Of a stretch of DNA of 64,000 nucleotides, positions 1 to 10,321 are shown in pieces. This DNA comes from Staphylococcus sp. 17KM0847. GTDB taxonomy: Bacteria > Bacillota > Bacilli > Staphylococcales > Staphylococcaceae. A program made the translations under genes and the position numbers. The notes under the pieces were generated by a model. It had not been told where the DNA came from. It ran no database searches and worked only from the letters and a program-made list of their open reading frames with translations. Positions within the stretch are counted from its first letter, which is position 1; each line of letters opens with the position of its first letter. The stretch spans positions 1,116,001 to 1,180,000 of the forward strand of contig NZ_CP040781.1 of NCBI RefSeq assembly GCF_013463155.1, written 5' to 3'.

Positions 1-894
1 AGACGTGATGATCGTACTGCGACAGGAACACTTTCAAAGTTTGGCCATCAATTACGTTTTGATTTGTCAAAAGGTTTCCCATTATTGACCACTAAAAAAG
101 TGTCTTTTAAATTAATCGCAACCGAATTAATATGGTTTATTCGTGGCGATACTAATTTACGCTACTTACTCCAATATAATAATAATATTTGGAATGAATG
201 GGCATTTGAAAAATATGTTCAAAGTGAAGATTATGTAGGACCTGACATGACAAATTTCGGTCATCGTGTACTTACTGATCCTGAATTCAAAGTGTTGTAT
301 GACGAAGAAATGAAAAAATTCAAAACCGCAATCCTGCATAACGATATATTTATGCAAAAACATGGCAACTTAGGTAACGTCTACGGTAAACAATGGCGGG
401 ATTGGATTGGTGCTGATGGTACACACCACGACCAACTAAAAACAGTCATCGAACAAATTAAAAAATACCCTTATTCTAGACGACATATTATTAGCGCTTG
501 GAATCCAGCAGAAATTGATACTATGGCTTTACCACCTTGCCATACACTATTCCAATTCTATGTAGAAGGCAATAAATTAAGCTGTCAACTTTATCAGCGT
601 AGTGCGGATGTTTTTTTAGGTGTACCTTTTAATATTGCCAGTTACAGTTTGCTTACACATTTAATTGCAAGAGAGTGTGGTTTAGAAGTCGGTGAATTTG
701 TGCATACTTTTGGTGATGCCCATATATATAGTAATCATATAGACGCCGTTCAAACACAGCTATCAAGAACAAGTTTCGATCCGCCTCAATTACGTATTCA
801 TACGAATAAGTCTTTATTTGAGTTGGAATATGAAGACTTAGAAATGCTTGACTATCAATCTCATCCGGCTATTAAAGCGCCTATTGCTGTCTAA
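1..894 (+). CDS. thyA: Thymidylate synthase (5' end missing)
   Basis: Makes dTMP from dUMP using 5,10-methylene-THF as carbon donor and reductant, in the cytoplasm. The open frame runs in from the window edge; the visible part is 297 residues against about 318 in S. aureus, so roughly 20 N-terminal residues are outside. Family signatures are clear: the nucleophile Cys in [23 protein letters not shown], and the dUMP-binding stretch [18 protein letters not shown]. It ends in the usual C-terminal APIAV. folA follows after 17 bases, so the product dihydrofolate is recycled by the next gene of the operon. Confidence 0.97.
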   Translation, partial: RRDDRTATGTLSKFGHQLRFDLSKGFPLLTTKKVSFKLIATELIWFIRGDTNLRYLLQYNNNIWNEWAFEKYVQSEDYVGPDMTNFGHRVLTDPEFKVLYDEEMKKFKTAILHNDIFMQKHGNLGNVYGKQWRDWIGADGTHHDQLKTVIEQIKKYPYSRRHIISAWNPAEIDTMALPPCHTLFQFYVEGNKLSCQLYQRSADVFLGVPFNIASYSLLTHLIARECGLEVGEFVHTFGDAHIYSNHIDAVQTQLSRTSFDPPQLRIHTNKSLFELEYEDLEMLDYQSHPAIKAPIAV

Positions 895-899
895 CTTAG

Positions 900-1388
<489 letters not shown>

Positions 1389-1408
1389 ACATTGGAGGAT
1401 ATACAAAT

Positions 1409-2260
1409 ATGCAACGAATTATTGTTACAGATTCAACATCAGATTTAAACCCATCATTTTTTAAAGAAAACAACGTTCATGTCGTTCCGCTAAGCGTTAC
1501 GATTAATGGAACATCTTACCAAGACCAAGTTGATATATCATCAGAAACATTCACCCAATATTTAGGGGATGATCAAAACGACTTAAAAACGAGCCAACCT
1601 GCCTTAGGTTTATTCGTTGAAAAATATGAATCACTTATAGATGAAAATACTGAAATTATTAGTATCCATTTGTCATCAGGATTAAGTGGTACATACCAAA
1701 CAGCACTTCAAGCTAGCGAAATGGTGGACGGTAAAATAACTGTTATCGATTCTAAATCCATTAGTTACGGTCTAGGCTACCAATTGCAATATCTTGTCAA
1801 ATGGATTGAACAAGGTATCCCAACTCATGAAATACTCGAAAAGATTCAACATTTACAAAAAAACATTAAACTTTTCGTTATTATTGGGCAATTAGACCAA
1901 CTGATTAAAGGTGGGCGTATTAGTAAAACTAAAGGCTTCATTGGTAACTTAATGAAAATAAAGCCAATTGGTGAATTGGTAGACGGTAATCTTGAAATGA
2001 TTCATAATGTCAGAACACAAGGCGCCTGTATTAAACAAGTTATTTCCGACTTAAAACCTTTTGTCGGAGAGGATAAACTAGAGGCAGTCAATATTTCACA
2101 TGCTGATGCAGAAAACTTTATGCATAAGTTTAAAGAAAAACTTGATGATGCTTTTGATATAGCACACTTTGATTTAGGTCATACAACACCTGTTATTTCA
2201 ACACATACAGGAACAGGTGCACTCGGTTTAGTATTCTTAAAAGCATCTAATGCTTATTAA
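1409..2260 (+). CDS. fakB2: DegV-family fatty-acid-binding protein, FakB2-like
   Basis: DegV proteins bind a fatty acid and present it to the kinase FakA, which makes acyl-phosphate for phospholipid synthesis. Visible signs are the N-terminal VTDSTSDL, the LSSGLSGTYQTA loop that contacts the carboxylate, and GGRISKTKGFIGNLMKIKPIGEL in the middle of the 283 residues. The start is ATG behind GGAGGATATACAA. S. aureus has two FakB proteins, and the one next to folA/thyA is FakB2, which prefers unsaturated host acids such as oleate. Naming here rests on that synteny plus the fold; ligand preference is inferred. Confidence 0.9.
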   Translation: MQRIIVTDSTSDLNPSFFKENNVHVVPLSVTINGTSYQDQVDISSETFTQYLGDDQNDLKTSQPALGLFVEKYESLIDENTEIISIHLSSGLSGTYQTALQASEMVDGKITVIDSKSISYGLGYQLQYLVKWIEQGIPTHEILEKIQHLQKNIKLFVIIGQLDQLIKGGRISKTKGFIGNLMKIKPIGELVDGNLEMIHNVRTQGACIKQVISDLKPFVGEDKLEAVNISHADAENFMHKFKEKLDDAFDIAHFDLGHTTPVISTHTGTGALGLVFLKASNAY

Positions 2261-2283
2261 ATATGAATTGGAGGTGTTTTACT

Positions 2284-2808
2284 ATGGCTTTAGCAACACT
2301 TGCTGGGGGTTGTTTCTGGTGTTTAGTAAAACCTTTTGACACATATGAAGGTATACAGTCGGTGATATCGGGATATAGTGGTGGAACGGTCGAAAACCCA
2401 ACATACGAACAAGTTTGTACAAATACAACAGGTCATGTTGAAGCCGTTCAAATTACATTTGACCCTAATGTCATAACTTATGATGAAATCTTAGATATCT
2501 ACTTTAAAACATTTGATCCAACTGATAAAGACGGTCAATTTTTCGATAGAGGTGAGAGTTATCGCCCTGTCATTTTCTACCATGATATCTCACAAAAAAA
2601 TGCTGCATTGTCAAAGATTGATGCACTTAATGCAGCTCATATTTTTGACAAACCTGTAGTAACACCAGTTGAACCATATTACAACTTTTATCCAGCTGAA
2701 ACATATCATCAACAGTATTATAAAAAACACCCTTTACATTACCATCAGTATCAAAAAGGGTCAGGTAGACAAGCTTTTATCGAAAAACATTGGGGGAATC
2801 AAATATGA
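2284..2808 (+). CDS. msrA: Peptide methionine-S-sulfoxide reductase A (first copy)
   Basis: Reduces the S epimer of methionine sulfoxide in proteins. The catalytic Cys sits in the N-terminal GGCFWC motif, followed by [21 protein letters not shown] and [14 protein letters not shown], all MsrA hallmarks; length is 174 residues. I choose ATG 2284 rather than an upstream start because GGAGGTG lies 7-8 bases before it and the GGCFWC motif then falls at the normal distance from the N-terminus. The stop overlaps the msrB start by four bases (ATGA), indicating translational coupling. A second, divergent msrA is at 43.7 kb. Confidence 0.96.
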   Translation: MALATLAGGCFWCLVKPFDTYEGIQSVISGYSGGTVENPTYEQVCTNTTGHVEAVQITFDPNVITYDEILDIYFKTFDPTDKDGQFFDRGESYRPVIFYHDISQKNAALSKIDALNAAHIFDKPVVTPVEPYYNFYPAETYHQQYYKKHPLHYHQYQKGSGRQAFIEKHWGNQI

Positions 2809-3236
2809 TAAAAAAAGACAAGAAAGACTTAACTGACCTTGAATATCTCGTAACGCAACAAGATGGTACAGAACCACCCTTTAATAATGAGTACTGGAAC
2901 CATTTTGATAAAGGTATTTATGTAGATAAACTTTCGGGCAAGCCACTATTTACCTCTGAAGATAAATTCGAGTCTGATTGTGGATGGCCGAGTTTTTCAA
3001 AAGCTATTGATGATCAAGAAATTATTGAACTCGTTGATAAATCCTTTGGTATGCTTAGAACTGAAGTACGTTCTGAAGGTAGCAATAGTCACCTCGGACA
3101 CGTATTTAATGATGGACCTAAAGAACTAGGAGGATTGCGTTACTGCATTAATTCTGCTTCGATACAATTTATCCCATATGACAAACTTGAACAGTTAGGT
3201 TATGGTGATGCTTTGAAGTGGTTTAACAATAAATAG
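2805..3236 (+). CDS. msrB: Peptide methionine-R-sulfoxide reductase B
   Basis: Reduces the R epimer of methionine sulfoxide, complementing MsrA. The 143-residue protein has [23 protein letters not shown] and the catalytic Cys in LRYCINSAS. The two CxxC zinc-binding pairs found in many MsrB proteins are absent ([11 protein letters not shown] replaces the first), as in the zinc-free form. Start ATG 2805 overlaps the msrA stop; GGGGGAAT lies just upstream. Co-transcribed with msrA and crr. Confidence 0.96.
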   Translation: MIKKDKKDLTDLEYLVTQQDGTEPPFNNEYWNHFDKGIYVDKLSGKPLFTSEDKFESDCGWPSFSKAIDDQEIIELVDKSFGMLRTEVRSEGSNSHLGHVFNDGPKELGGLRYCINSASIQFIPYDKLEQLGYGDALKWFNNK

Positions 3237-3247
3237 GAGTGAAAGAT

Positions 3248-3748
3248 ATGTTTAAAAAATTATTTGGAAAAGGAAATGAAGTAAAAAAAGAAATAGAAAT
3301 CTTCGCACCAATGACAGGTGAATTTGTAAAACTAGAAGATATTCCAGATCCTGTCTTTGCTCAAAAAATGATGGGCGACGGCTTCGGTATTAAACCTTCT
3401 GAAGGTAAAGTCGTATCACCAATTTCAGGTGTTATCGATAATGTCTTTCCAACAAAACATGCAATCGGTTTAAAAGCAGATAATGGTTTAGAGATTCTTG
3501 TTCATATTGGTTTAGACACGGTTCAATTAAATGGTGAAGGATTTGAAACACTCGTGTCCAGTGGAGATCGTGTTGAAGTCGGTGATGATCTCGTGACATT
3601 TGACCTTGACTATATCCATCAAAACGCTAAGTCAACAATCTCTCCGGTTATCATTACAAATATCAATCATGTCGAATCACACCAAATACATGATGCCACT
3701 GAGTTAGTTAGAGGTACAACTCAAGTAATAGATGTGACTGTCAAATAA
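3248..3748 (+). CDS. crr: Stand-alone glucose-type PTS EIIA
   Basis: Single-domain phosphocarrier of 166 residues that accepts phosphate from HPr and passes it to an EIIB domain. Markers are EKVVSPISG-like [22 protein letters not shown] with the conserved first His, and the phosphorylated His in [15 protein letters not shown] 3248 is preferred over GTG 3239 because the GGAG at 3236-3239 would otherwise overlap the start codon. The partner EIIBC is not adjacent; it sits in an operon with Msr enzymes and YozE, as in S. aureus. ptsG at 48-50 kb has its own fused EIIA domain, so this protein may serve another permease lacking one. Confidence 0.9.
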   Translation: MFKKLFGKGNEVKKEIEIFAPMTGEFVKLEDIPDPVFAQKMMGDGFGIKPSEGKVVSPISGVIDNVFPTKHAIGLKADNGLEILVHIGLDTVQLNGEGFETLVSSGDRVEVGDDLVTFDLDYIHQNAKSTISPVIITNINHVESHQIHDATELVRGTTQVIDVTVK

Positions 3749-3969
3749 TGAAAGATACATCATTTTATCAATTTGCACTTACTGTCAGAGGCCGTCGTGA
3801 TGATACAGGTGCTTTGGCGGAGATGATATTTCAAGATTTGGACTTTCCCAAACACGAAACACAGTTTGATGTACTTTCTGAATATATAGAAACAGAAGGA
3901 AACTATACATTGTCAATGTCTGTATTCGACACCCTTTATGAAGAATACCAAGAGTGGCGTCAATTTTAG
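3748..3969 (+). CDS. YozE family small protein (UPF0346)
   Basis: A 73-residue acidic protein of the YozE SAM-like family, of unknown function. The pattern [11 protein letters not shown], then the acidic [31 protein letters not shown], matches the short Firmicute family. Its ATG overlaps the last base of the crr stop (TAATG), so translation is coupled. It closes the thyA-to-yozE operon; hairpins follow at 3999-4102. Confidence 0.85.
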   Translation: MKDTSFYQFALTVRGRRDDTGALAEMIFQDLDFPKHETQFDVLSEYIETEGNYTLSMSVFDTLYEEYQEWRQF

Positions 3970-4300
3970 AAGAAAAGCATTACAAACAATACTTATGCAT
4001 TGAGAAGACTCAGACAGATTGAATCGTATATCTGGGTCTCTTCGTTCTCAATAATAAATATATGTTTAAGGTTGAGATATACATCATGTCCCAACCTTTT
4101 TTATCAATATAGATAATTGAATGCATGAAATAAAGCGTAGTAGAGCGTGTCTATTTGGGCAAAATTCTTGCTGTCTCGCCCAGCAAATCAGATAAAATGT
4201 ATTCACACTATATCCTAGCTACTTTTTTATCTATAATCCATTCATACAATAACTACAATCGAAATATTAATCATTAATTACAATAAGGAGTTGAGCGATC
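3970..4300 (+). terminator. Gene-free spacer with two hairpins ending the thyA operon
   Basis: The 331-base gap holds a long imperfect hairpin at 3999-4052 (ATTGAGAA arms around a GACTCAGACAGAT / atATCTGGGTCTC middle) and a classic intrinsic terminator at 4068-4102 (AAGGTTG...CAACCTT followed by six T). The rest, about 4105-4285, is AT-rich with no convincing open frame; it must contain the ctpA promoter. AAGGAG for ctpA is at its end. Confidence 0.75.
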
Positions 4301-5761
4301 GTGAAACAACAACCCAAAAATTTCAATCCATCATCTCATGAGCAAAAATCACCCAAATACATATCGCTCAAATACTTCATCATTGGCATTATCCTTACAA
4401 TCTTATTAACTGCTGCTATTGTGGGTGGGGGTCTGTGGTATTGGACTCACCAATCATCTGATGCACATATTCAAAAAAATGCCAAAAAGTTAAGTGATGT
4501 CTATGAAATCATTGCTTCAGACTACTATAAAAATACAGACAAAGATGCACTGCTAGATGATGCCATTAAAGGAATGACTAAGAGTCTAAACGATCCCTAT
4601 ACAGAATATATGACTCAAGAAGAAACACAATCATTCAATGAAGATGTTTCTGGAGATTTTGTTGGTATAGGTGCTGAAATGGCTCAAAAAGGAGATCGAA
4701 TTTTTATCGCTAGTCCAATTAAAAAAGCACCAGCTGAAAAAGCAGGATTAAAAGCAAAAGATGAATTAATTGCAGTAGATGGTCAAAAAGTGAAAGGAAA
4801 ATCATTGAATAGTGTCGTCAAAAAAGTACGCGGTGAAAAAGGAACAAAAGTTACATTGACAATTAAACGTGGTGAGGAAGAAAAAGAATATACTGTAACG
4901 CGTGATAACATTCATGTCGAAAGTGTCGAATATAAAAAAAATGGAGATATCTTTGTTTTCAAAGTCAACAAGTTTCAAGAAGGGACAGCAGGGGAATTAA
5001 AAAGTACGATTCAAAAAGCACAACAGCAAGGTGCAAAACAGATTTTAATTGACTTACGCAATAACCCCGGTGGCTTACTTGATGAAGCTGTTAAAATGGC
5101 TAATATCTTCTTAGATAAAGGTGAAACAGTTGTTCAGTTAGAAAAAGGCAAAAACAAACAAGTGATTAAAACAGATGGAACACCTTTAAAAGATATTAAA
5201 AACTTGAATGTATCTGTACTTATTAATGAAGGGTCTGCAAGTGCTTCTGAAGTTTTTGCTGGTGCTTTACGCGATCATAAAGTCGCTACAATCTACGGTC
5301 AAAAATCATTTGGCAAAGGAATTGTTCAAACGACACGTGAATTTTCAGATGGTTCACTATTAAAATTTACTGAAATGAAATGGCTTACTCCTAATGGTCA
5401 TTACATTCATGGTAAAGGAATAGAACCTGATACTAAAGTAGACGGTGCTGATTATGAAAATATGTCAGTTATCCCTTCAAATAAAGTCATTAAAGAAGGA
5501 GATAACTCGAAATATGTAAAATCTATCAAAGTGGGATTAAAGGCTTTGGGTTATAATGTAGGTTCAATAAACAATCGTTACGATGCAAGATTGAAAGAAG
5601 CCGTACAATCATTCCAAAGTGATTATGATTTGAATCATAATGGTATATTCAATAAAGAAACCAATCAATTATTTACTGAAAAACTTGTAGAAAAATCTAC
5701 ATCCGAAGATACAATGCTAAAAAATACGATAGAGCAAATAGAAAGAAAGGACAAACAATGA
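4301..5761 (+). CDS. ctpA: C-terminal processing protease CtpA (S41 family)
   Basis: A cell-envelope serine protease of 486 residues. Order of parts: cytoplasmic N-terminus, one membrane segment at about residues 25-47 (signal anchor), PDZ domain near residues 110-190 (GVGAEMAQKGDRIFIASPIKKAPAEKAGLKAKDEL), S41 catalytic core, and a C-terminal peptidoglycan-binding domain (LKALGYNVG...LKEAVQSFQSDYDLNHNGIFNKET). The catalytic Ser is in GSASASEVF; Lys and Gln in SFGKGIVQ have the K-x3-Q spacing of CtpB-type enzymes. Start GTG is preceded by AAGGAGTTGAGC. It overlaps the next gene by four bases. Confidence 0.94.
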   Translation: MKQQPKNFNPSSHEQKSPKYISLKYFIIGIILTILLTAAIVGGGLWYWTHQSSDAHIQKNAKKLSDVYEIIASDYYKNTDKDALLDDAIKGMTKSLNDPYTEYMTQEETQSFNEDVSGDFVGIGAEMAQKGDRIFIASPIKKAPAEKAGLKAKDELIAVDGQKVKGKSLNSVVKKVRGEKGTKVTLTIKRGEEEKEYTVTRDNIHVESVEYKKNGDIFVFKVNKFQEGTAGELKSTIQKAQQQGAKQILIDLRNNPGGLLDEAVKMANIFLDKGETVVQLEKGKNKQVIKTDGTPLKDIKNLNVSVLINEGSASASEVFAGALRDHKVATIYGQKSFGKGIVQTTREFSDGSLLKFTEMKWLTPNGHYIHGKGIEPDTKVDGADYENMSVIPSNKVIKEGDNSKYVKSIKVGLKALGYNVGSINNRYDARLKEAVQSFQSDYDLNHNGIFNKETNQLFTEKLVEKSTSEDTMLKNTIEQIERKDKQ

Positions 5762-6270
5762 TAAGAAAAGCGCATTATACAGACTTACCCGACATTATGA
5801 CATTGACTTCGGCAGCTAAAGCGTTAATGTATCAAGATGGCAATCCACAATGGGACGAGTATTACCCTGTGAGTAAGCACTTTGAACAAGATATTCATTC
5901 AGAATCACTGTTTGTCCTAGAAGACGAAAATCATACCATTCAAGGTTTTATTGTGATTGATGCAATAATGCCTGAATGGTATAACACACTTGAATGGCCT
6001 ATCCAATACGATACACATTCACTTGTTATACATCGCTTAGTTGCATCACAACAGTATCCGGGAATCGCTAAAAAATTAATGACATTTGCATTTGAACAAG
6101 CACGTGCGCATGATTCAAAGTATTTATTAACGGATACTTTTTCACTCAATCAGCGCGCGCAAAAATTATTTACTAAATACAATTTTATAAAAGTGGGCGA
6201 GATGACAAGTGAAACATTCCCTTTTGATAAAGGGGCACCGTTTTACGCATACTATAAAAAATTAGATTAG
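5758..6270 (+). CDS. GNAT-family N-acetyltransferase
   Basis: Acetyl-CoA-dependent acetyltransferase of 170 residues; substrate unknown. The N-terminal IRKAHYTDLPDIMTLT, the central VIHRLVASQQYPGIAKKLMTFAFEQA (the acetyl-CoA loop region) and C-terminal NQRAQKLFTKYNFIKVGE follow the GNAT fold. Its ATG overlaps the ctpA stop (ATGA) and murG begins 14 bases after its end, so it is in the ctpA-murG operon, as in S. aureus. No more specific role can be read. Confidence 0.85.
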   Translation: MIRKAHYTDLPDIMTLTSAAKALMYQDGNPQWDEYYPVSKHFEQDIHSESLFVLEDENHTIQGFIVIDAIMPEWYNTLEWPIQYDTHSLVIHRLVASQQYPGIAKKLMTFAFEQARAHDSKYLLTDTFSLNQRAQKLFTKYNFIKVGEMTSETFPFDKGAPFYAYYKKLD

Positions 6271-6284
6271 AATAGAGGGACATT

Positions 6285-7355
6285 ATGGTTAAAATTGCTT
6301 TTACAGGTGGCGGAACAGTCGGTCATGTATCCGTAAACCTCAGCTTAATTCCTGAAGCAATCGCAAAAGGTCATGACACAATCTATATTGGTTCAAAAAA
6401 AGGGATTGAGCATGAGATGATTACATCTCAATGCCCAAATACGCCTTACTTTTCGATTTCGAGTGGCAAGTTACGTCGCTATCTCTCAATCGAAAATATA
6501 AAAGACATCTTCAAAGTTTTAAAGGGCATTTTAGATGCACGTAAAATTTTAAAACGTGAAAATCCTGATATTGTTTTTTCAAAAGGAGGATTTGTAACAG
6601 TCCCTGTTGTATTAGCAGCAAAATCTTTAAATATTCCAGTTATTGTTCACGAATCAGACCTTACTCCCGGTTTAGCCAATAAGATTGCAATTAAATTTGC
6701 CAAAAAACTTTATGCAACATTTGAAGAAACATTAAAATATATTCCACAAAATAAAGGCGAGTTTGTTGGGGCAATCATTCGTGAAGATTTAAAAAATGGG
6801 GATAAAGCACGTGGCTATGCACAAACTCACTTTTCCCCCAAAAAGAAAACACTATTGGTTATGGGGGGGAGCTTAGGTAGTTCAACAATCAATGCAACAA
6901 TCCGTCAACAGCTCGATACGTTGCTCGAAACCTATCAAGTGATTCACCTGACTGGTAAGGGGCTCAAAGATCATAGTATTCAAAAAAACGGTTATATCCA
7001 GTATGAATTTGTTACAGATGAACTCACTGATCTGTTAGCCATTACGGATACAGTGATTTCACGTGCAGGTTCCAACGCCATCTATGAATTTCTAACACTA
7101 CGCATACCTATGTTACTCATTCCACTTGGCTTGGATCAATCACGAGGGGATCAAATTGACAATGCCAATTACTTTGAAAAACAAGGCTATGCACAAACAT
7201 TGGATGAAAAAACATTAACCGAACATCAACTTATTACTGCTTTACATCAATTAGAAGATCATCGTGATATGTATGTACAAACAATGCAAAATTTCACCGA
7301 AAGTTATACAAAAGAAGCTTTACTTCATAAAATAATTCATGATTCAAACATTTAA
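6285..7355 (+). CDS. murG: MurG, lipid II synthase
   Basis: Transfers GlcNAc from UDP-GlcNAc to lipid I at the inner face of the membrane, giving lipid II. The 356-residue GT-B enzyme shows the staphylococcal form of the first glycine loop (FTGGGTVGHVSVNLSLIPEA), KGGFVTVPVVLAAK, IHESDLTPGLANKIA, and the donor-site SRAGSNAIYEFLTLRIPMLLIPLGLDQSRGDQIDNA. RBS AGAGGG precedes ATG. It is followed after 11 bases by a PAP2 phosphatase gene that fits the undecaprenyl cycle. Confidence 0.97.
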   Translation: MVKIAFTGGGTVGHVSVNLSLIPEAIAKGHDTIYIGSKKGIEHEMITSQCPNTPYFSISSGKLRRYLSIENIKDIFKVLKGILDARKILKRENPDIVFSKGGFVTVPVVLAAKSLNIPVIVHESDLTPGLANKIAIKFAKKLYATFEETLKYIPQNKGEFVGAIIREDLKNGDKARGYAQTHFSPKKKTLLVMGGSLGSSTINATIRQQLDTLLETYQVIHLTGKGLKDHSIQKNGYIQYEFVTDELTDLLAITDTVISRAGSNAIYEFLTLRIPMLLIPLGLDQSRGDQIDNANYFEKQGYAQTLDEKTLTEHQLITALHQLEDHRDMYVQTMQNFTESYTKEALLHKIIHDSNI

Positions 7356-7366
7356 AGGAGGTCAAA

Positions 7367-7981
7367 ATGACATACTGGAAAAGAATCTCATTATTACTCG
7401 TATTTACAATTATCTTTTCAGTCATTGCCATGTTTCACGAATCACGATTAGGAAAATGGATTGATAATGAGGTTTATAATTTTATTTTTTCATCGGAAAG
7501 CTTGATTGCTACAAGCATTTTCTTAGGTGCAACATATATTGGTGAAGTCTGGACGATGGTCGCTTTATCACTGATAACAGTCGCTTTACTAATGCTCTAT
7601 AAATATAAAATAGAAGCACTCTTCTTTGCGATGACAATGCTCTTATCTGGAATGACCAACCCTATCTTAAAAAATATCTTTGACCGAGAACGCCCAAGCA
7701 TTTTACGTCTTATAGATATTTCTGGATTCAGTTTTCCAAGTGGTCATGCTATGGGGTCTACTGCTTTTTTTGGGAGTCTGATGTATATTGCGATACGCAT
7801 CTTTAAAGGGAAGTCTCAAGCTGCGATATGTGGATTATGTATACTGTTTATTATACTTATCTCAACGTCACGTATTTATTTAGGCGTACATTATCCGACT
7901 GATATTATTGCAGGCATTTTAGGAGGAACTTTCTTTATCATCCTATCTCAACTTATTCTACGCAAACCTTTAAAAATTTAA
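7367..7981 (+). CDS. pgpB: PAP2-family phosphatase, PgpB-like
   Basis: Integral membrane phosphatase of 204 residues with about five or six membrane segments. The three PAP2 motifs are present: K..FDRERP, PSGHAMGS and SRIYLGVHYPTD. Family members dephosphorylate undecaprenyl pyrophosphate or phosphatidylglycerophosphate; with murG just upstream, recycling of the cell-wall lipid carrier is the likelier role. The start has AAGGAGGTC seven bases before it. The gene ends at a hairpin (7986-8023). Confidence 0.88.
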   Translation: MTYWKRISLLLVFTIIFSVIAMFHESRLGKWIDNEVYNFIFSSESLIATSIFLGATYIGEVWTMVALSLITVALLMLYKYKIEALFFAMTMLLSGMTNPILKNIFDRERPSILRLIDISGFSFPSGHAMGSTAFFGSLMYIAIRIFKGKSQAAICGLCILFIILISTSRIYLGVHYPTDIIAGILGGTFFIILSQLILRKPLKI

Positions 7982-7982
7982 A

Positions 7983-8146
7983 CACAAAAGCCGTTACAGC
8001 ACTTATTGCATGTAACGGCTTTTATTATACGTTTTAATATCAACGAAAATTTTATACGGGCATATAAAAGGGGATATTACTTGAAAATGACTCAATCAAA
8101 GAACGAATTGTAGTGGGGGGGATCGTTGGGATTGATAATCATTTTC
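7983..8146 (-). ncRNA. isrR: IsrR-like iron-responsive small RNA
   Basis: A transcript of about 165 bases is predicted on the minus strand between pgpB and arlR. Seen: a near-consensus promoter (TTGACA at 8175-8180, TATAAT at 8153-8158, 16-base spacer); a Fur-like box lying on the start site (8130-8148); three C-rich stretches in the RNA (CCC near 8128, a six-C run at 8115-8120, CCCC near 8069-8072); a large hairpin formed by 8081-8097 pairing with 8130-8148; and a strong terminal hairpin at 7986-8023. From memory, S. aureus IsrR is a Fur-repressed RNA of about 174 bases with three C-rich regions and an internal second Fur box, encoded between arlR and pgpB. Naming is by this match; the U-tract after the terminal stem is weak. 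Confidence 0.8.
7986..8023. terminator. Hairpin shared by pgpB and the small RNA
   Basis: Perfect 13-base stem AAAAGCCGTTACA / TGTAACGGCTTTT with a 12-base loop. It stands five bases after the pgpB stop and is at the 3' end of the convergent small RNA, so it can end transcripts from both sides. Confidence 0.85.
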
Positions 8147-8180
8147 AATTACATTATAACCTAATGAGAAATATTGTCAA
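8130..8180 (-). promoter_or_regulatory. Promoter of the IsrR-like RNA with overlapping Fur box
   Basis: Read on the minus strand: TTGACA, 16 bases, TATAAT, then at the start site TTGAAAATGATTATCAATC, which follows the 7-1-7 Fur consensus TGATAAT-N-ATTATCA with few mismatches. A half-preserved copy of the same box lies inside the transcript at 8081-8097. Iron-replete repression by Fur is the expected logic. Confidence 0.8.
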
Positions 8181-8254
8181 TTGAAAACACTATATTCTTA
8201 AAAAAACTTTCTAAAACGTAAAATTTATCCTATCATAATACATGAGGTGAAGAC

Positions 8255-8932
8255 ATGAAAACCGTATTAATTATAGAAGACGAGCAGAATTTAGCGCGCT
8301 TTATTGAATTAGAACTTAAACATGAAAATTATGACGTTGCGATTAAAAATGATGGGTTAGCTGGTTTAAATGCCGCATTACAACAAGATTTTGATATCAT
8401 TTTATTGGATTTAATGCTCCCTGGTATTGATGGTCTCGAGGTCTGTAAGCGTCTACGAACACAAAAAGATACACCTATCATCATGATTACTGCCAAAGGG
8501 GAAATATATGATAAAGTTTTAGGCTTAGATTATGGCGCTGATGACTATATTGTAAAACCTTTTGAAATCGAAGAGTTATTGGCAAGAATTCGTGCACTCG
8601 TTCGCCGTTCCTCTGATGAGCAACAACTTCCAAAAGATAGTGTCGAAGTGAGTGGTATCGTTATCGATAAAAATGCATTCCATGTTACATATGGCGAAGA
8701 AATCATAGAACTCACAAAAACAGAGTTTGATTTATTATTATTACTTGCTGAAAATAAAAACCATGTATTACATCGTGAACAAATTTTAGATCATGTATGG
8801 GGCTATGCATCTGAAGTAGAAACAAACGTAGTAGATGTGTATATACGTTATTTACGCAACAAACTCAAACCTATTGATAAAGCCAAAATTATCGAAACGG
8901 TGAGAGGCGTAGGATATGTGATACGTCAATGA
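8255..8932 (+). CDS. arlR: Response regulator ArlR
   Basis: OmpR/PhoB-type response regulator that, with ArlS, controls adhesion, autolysis and virulence genes in staphylococci. Receiver domain residues 1-120 with the acidic pocket (EDE), phosphoacceptor Asp52 in [11 protein letters not shown], Thr in MITAKGE and Lys in IVKPFEIEE; winged-helix DNA-binding domain from about residue 130 ([51 protein letters not shown]). 225 residues, near the family length. ATG 8255 has GAGGTGA upstream. Overlaps arlS by four bases. Confidence 0.96.
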   Translation: MKTVLIIEDEQNLARFIELELKHENYDVAIKNDGLAGLNAALQQDFDIILLDLMLPGIDGLEVCKRLRTQKDTPIIMITAKGEIYDKVLGLDYGADDYIVKPFEIEELLARIRALVRRSSDEQQLPKDSVEVSGIVIDKNAFHVTYGEEIIELTKTEFDLLLLLAENKNHVLHREQILDHVWGYASEVETNVVDVYIRYLRNKLKPIDKAKIIETVRGVGYVIRQ

Positions 8933-10302
8933 AACAGCCGACACTTAAAACCAAATGGACACTCGTTACAACGGTGATTACTTTTTTAATTATTTTTATT
9001 TTTTGTCTACTCATTATCTATGCTGTTAGCAGTTTACTGAAACAAAATGAACTTGAAAAAGCAGAGCGCAGTGCTGATGATTTATATCAGTTATTAGCGA
9101 CAAGTCCTTTTAAAGATATTACGACTTTAGAATTCAGTTCTGTGACAAATAGTTATCAAAAAGTGATTTTATACGATCAAAATGGAAAGCATCTCATTGA
9201 AAATACAAACAGATCTAATATTCAGTTTACACCCCCATTTCAAAAAACAGATTCAAGAAATATTAAAATCATTAACAATAGCTATGGCTCATTCATCATT
9301 GTTTCAAACCCTGTGAACACAGATTATTTTCATGGTTATGCTACTATTGTTCATCCTTTAGATGTTTTTGATGACTTATTAAATTTTATAACCTATCTCG
9401 CATTGATTTTTGGATTGATTGCATTATTTGTTACAGCATCTATCAGTTATGCATTCTCATCACAAATTACCAAACCCATCAATATCATTACAGAAAAAAT
9501 GACTAAAATTCGACGTGATGGTTTTCAGGAAAAACTCCATGTTCCAACTAATTACGAAGAAACCGATGCGCTTATTGATACCTTTAATAGCATGATGGTC
9601 AAACTAGAAGATTCTTTTAATCAGCAGCGTCAATTTGTAGAAGATGCTTCACACGAATTGCGCACACCACTTCAAATTATACAAGGTCACCTAAATCTCA
9701 TACAACGCTGGGGGAAAAAAGACCCTGCTATCCTTGAAGAGTCATTAACCATATCTATTGAAGAAATGAATAGAATTACTAAGCTGGTAGAAGAGCTTTT
9801 GTTATTAACTAAAGATGACCCACGCTCCATTGAACAACAAACCGAAGAAGTCGATGTTAATTTAGAAATTAAAAATCGTATTCATTCGCTTAAACAAATT
9901 CATCCAGACTACCAATTTGATTTTGAAACAAATCAAGATTTTATTTATTTAGATATGAATGCTTTTCATTTAGAACAGGTTTTATTAATTTTTATAGATA
10001 ATGCAATTAAATATGATCAGATTAACCGACATATTTGTATTTCTACACGTCATGTTAATAATCGCATTCTTATTGAAATTAAAGACCATGGACTCGGCAT
10101 TCCGAAAGAAGATCAAGAACATATTTTTGATCGTTTTTACAGAGTCGATAAATCACGCTCACGCCAACAAGGAGGAAATGGTTTAGGTCTATCTATCGCA
10201 TTGAAACTCGTAAAACTTTATGATGGGCATATTTCCGTTAAAAGTGAAGAAGGACACTTTACATTATTTACAATTAGCTTCAATGCATCAGCACATCATT
10301 AA
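8929..10302 (+). CDS. arlS: Sensor histidine kinase ArlS
   Basis: Membrane sensor kinase partner of ArlR, 457 residues. Two membrane segments (about 14-36 and 150-173) flank an extracellular sensor of roughly 115 residues; then HAMP (about 175-230), the phosphoacceptor His in [16 protein letters not shown], and an ATPase domain with N box ([10 protein letters not shown]), G1 (DHGLGIP), F box (FDRFYRVD) and G2 (GGNGLGLSI). ATGA overlap with arlR shows coupling. odhA promoter follows directly. Confidence 0.96.
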   Translation: MKQPTLKTKWTLVTTVITFLIIFIFCLLIIYAVSSLLKQNELEKAERSADDLYQLLATSPFKDITTLEFSSVTNSYQKVILYDQNGKHLIENTNRSNIQFTPPFQKTDSRNIKIINNSYGSFIIVSNPVNTDYFHGYATIVHPLDVFDDLLNFITYLALIFGLIALFVTASISYAFSSQITKPINIITEKMTKIRRDGFQEKLHVPTNYEETDALIDTFNSMMVKLEDSFNQQRQFVEDASHELRTPLQIIQGHLNLIQRWGKKDPAILEESLTISIEEMNRITKLVEELLLLTKDDPRSIEQQTEEVDVNLEIKNRIHSLKQIHPDYQFDFETNQDFIYLDMNAFHLEQVLLIFIDNAIKYDQINRHICISTRHVNNRILIEIKDHGLGIPKEDQEHIFDRFYRVDKSRSRQQGGNGLGLSIALKLVKLYDGHISVKSEEGHFTLFTISFNASAHH

Positions 10303-10321
10303 AAGATCACGTTTTTTTGCC

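Noticed and set aside
7982-8254. Plus-strand Fur box read as control of arlRS
   Set aside because: The box lies over 100 bases before arlR and sits exactly at the start of a strong minus-strand promoter, so the small RNA explains it better.
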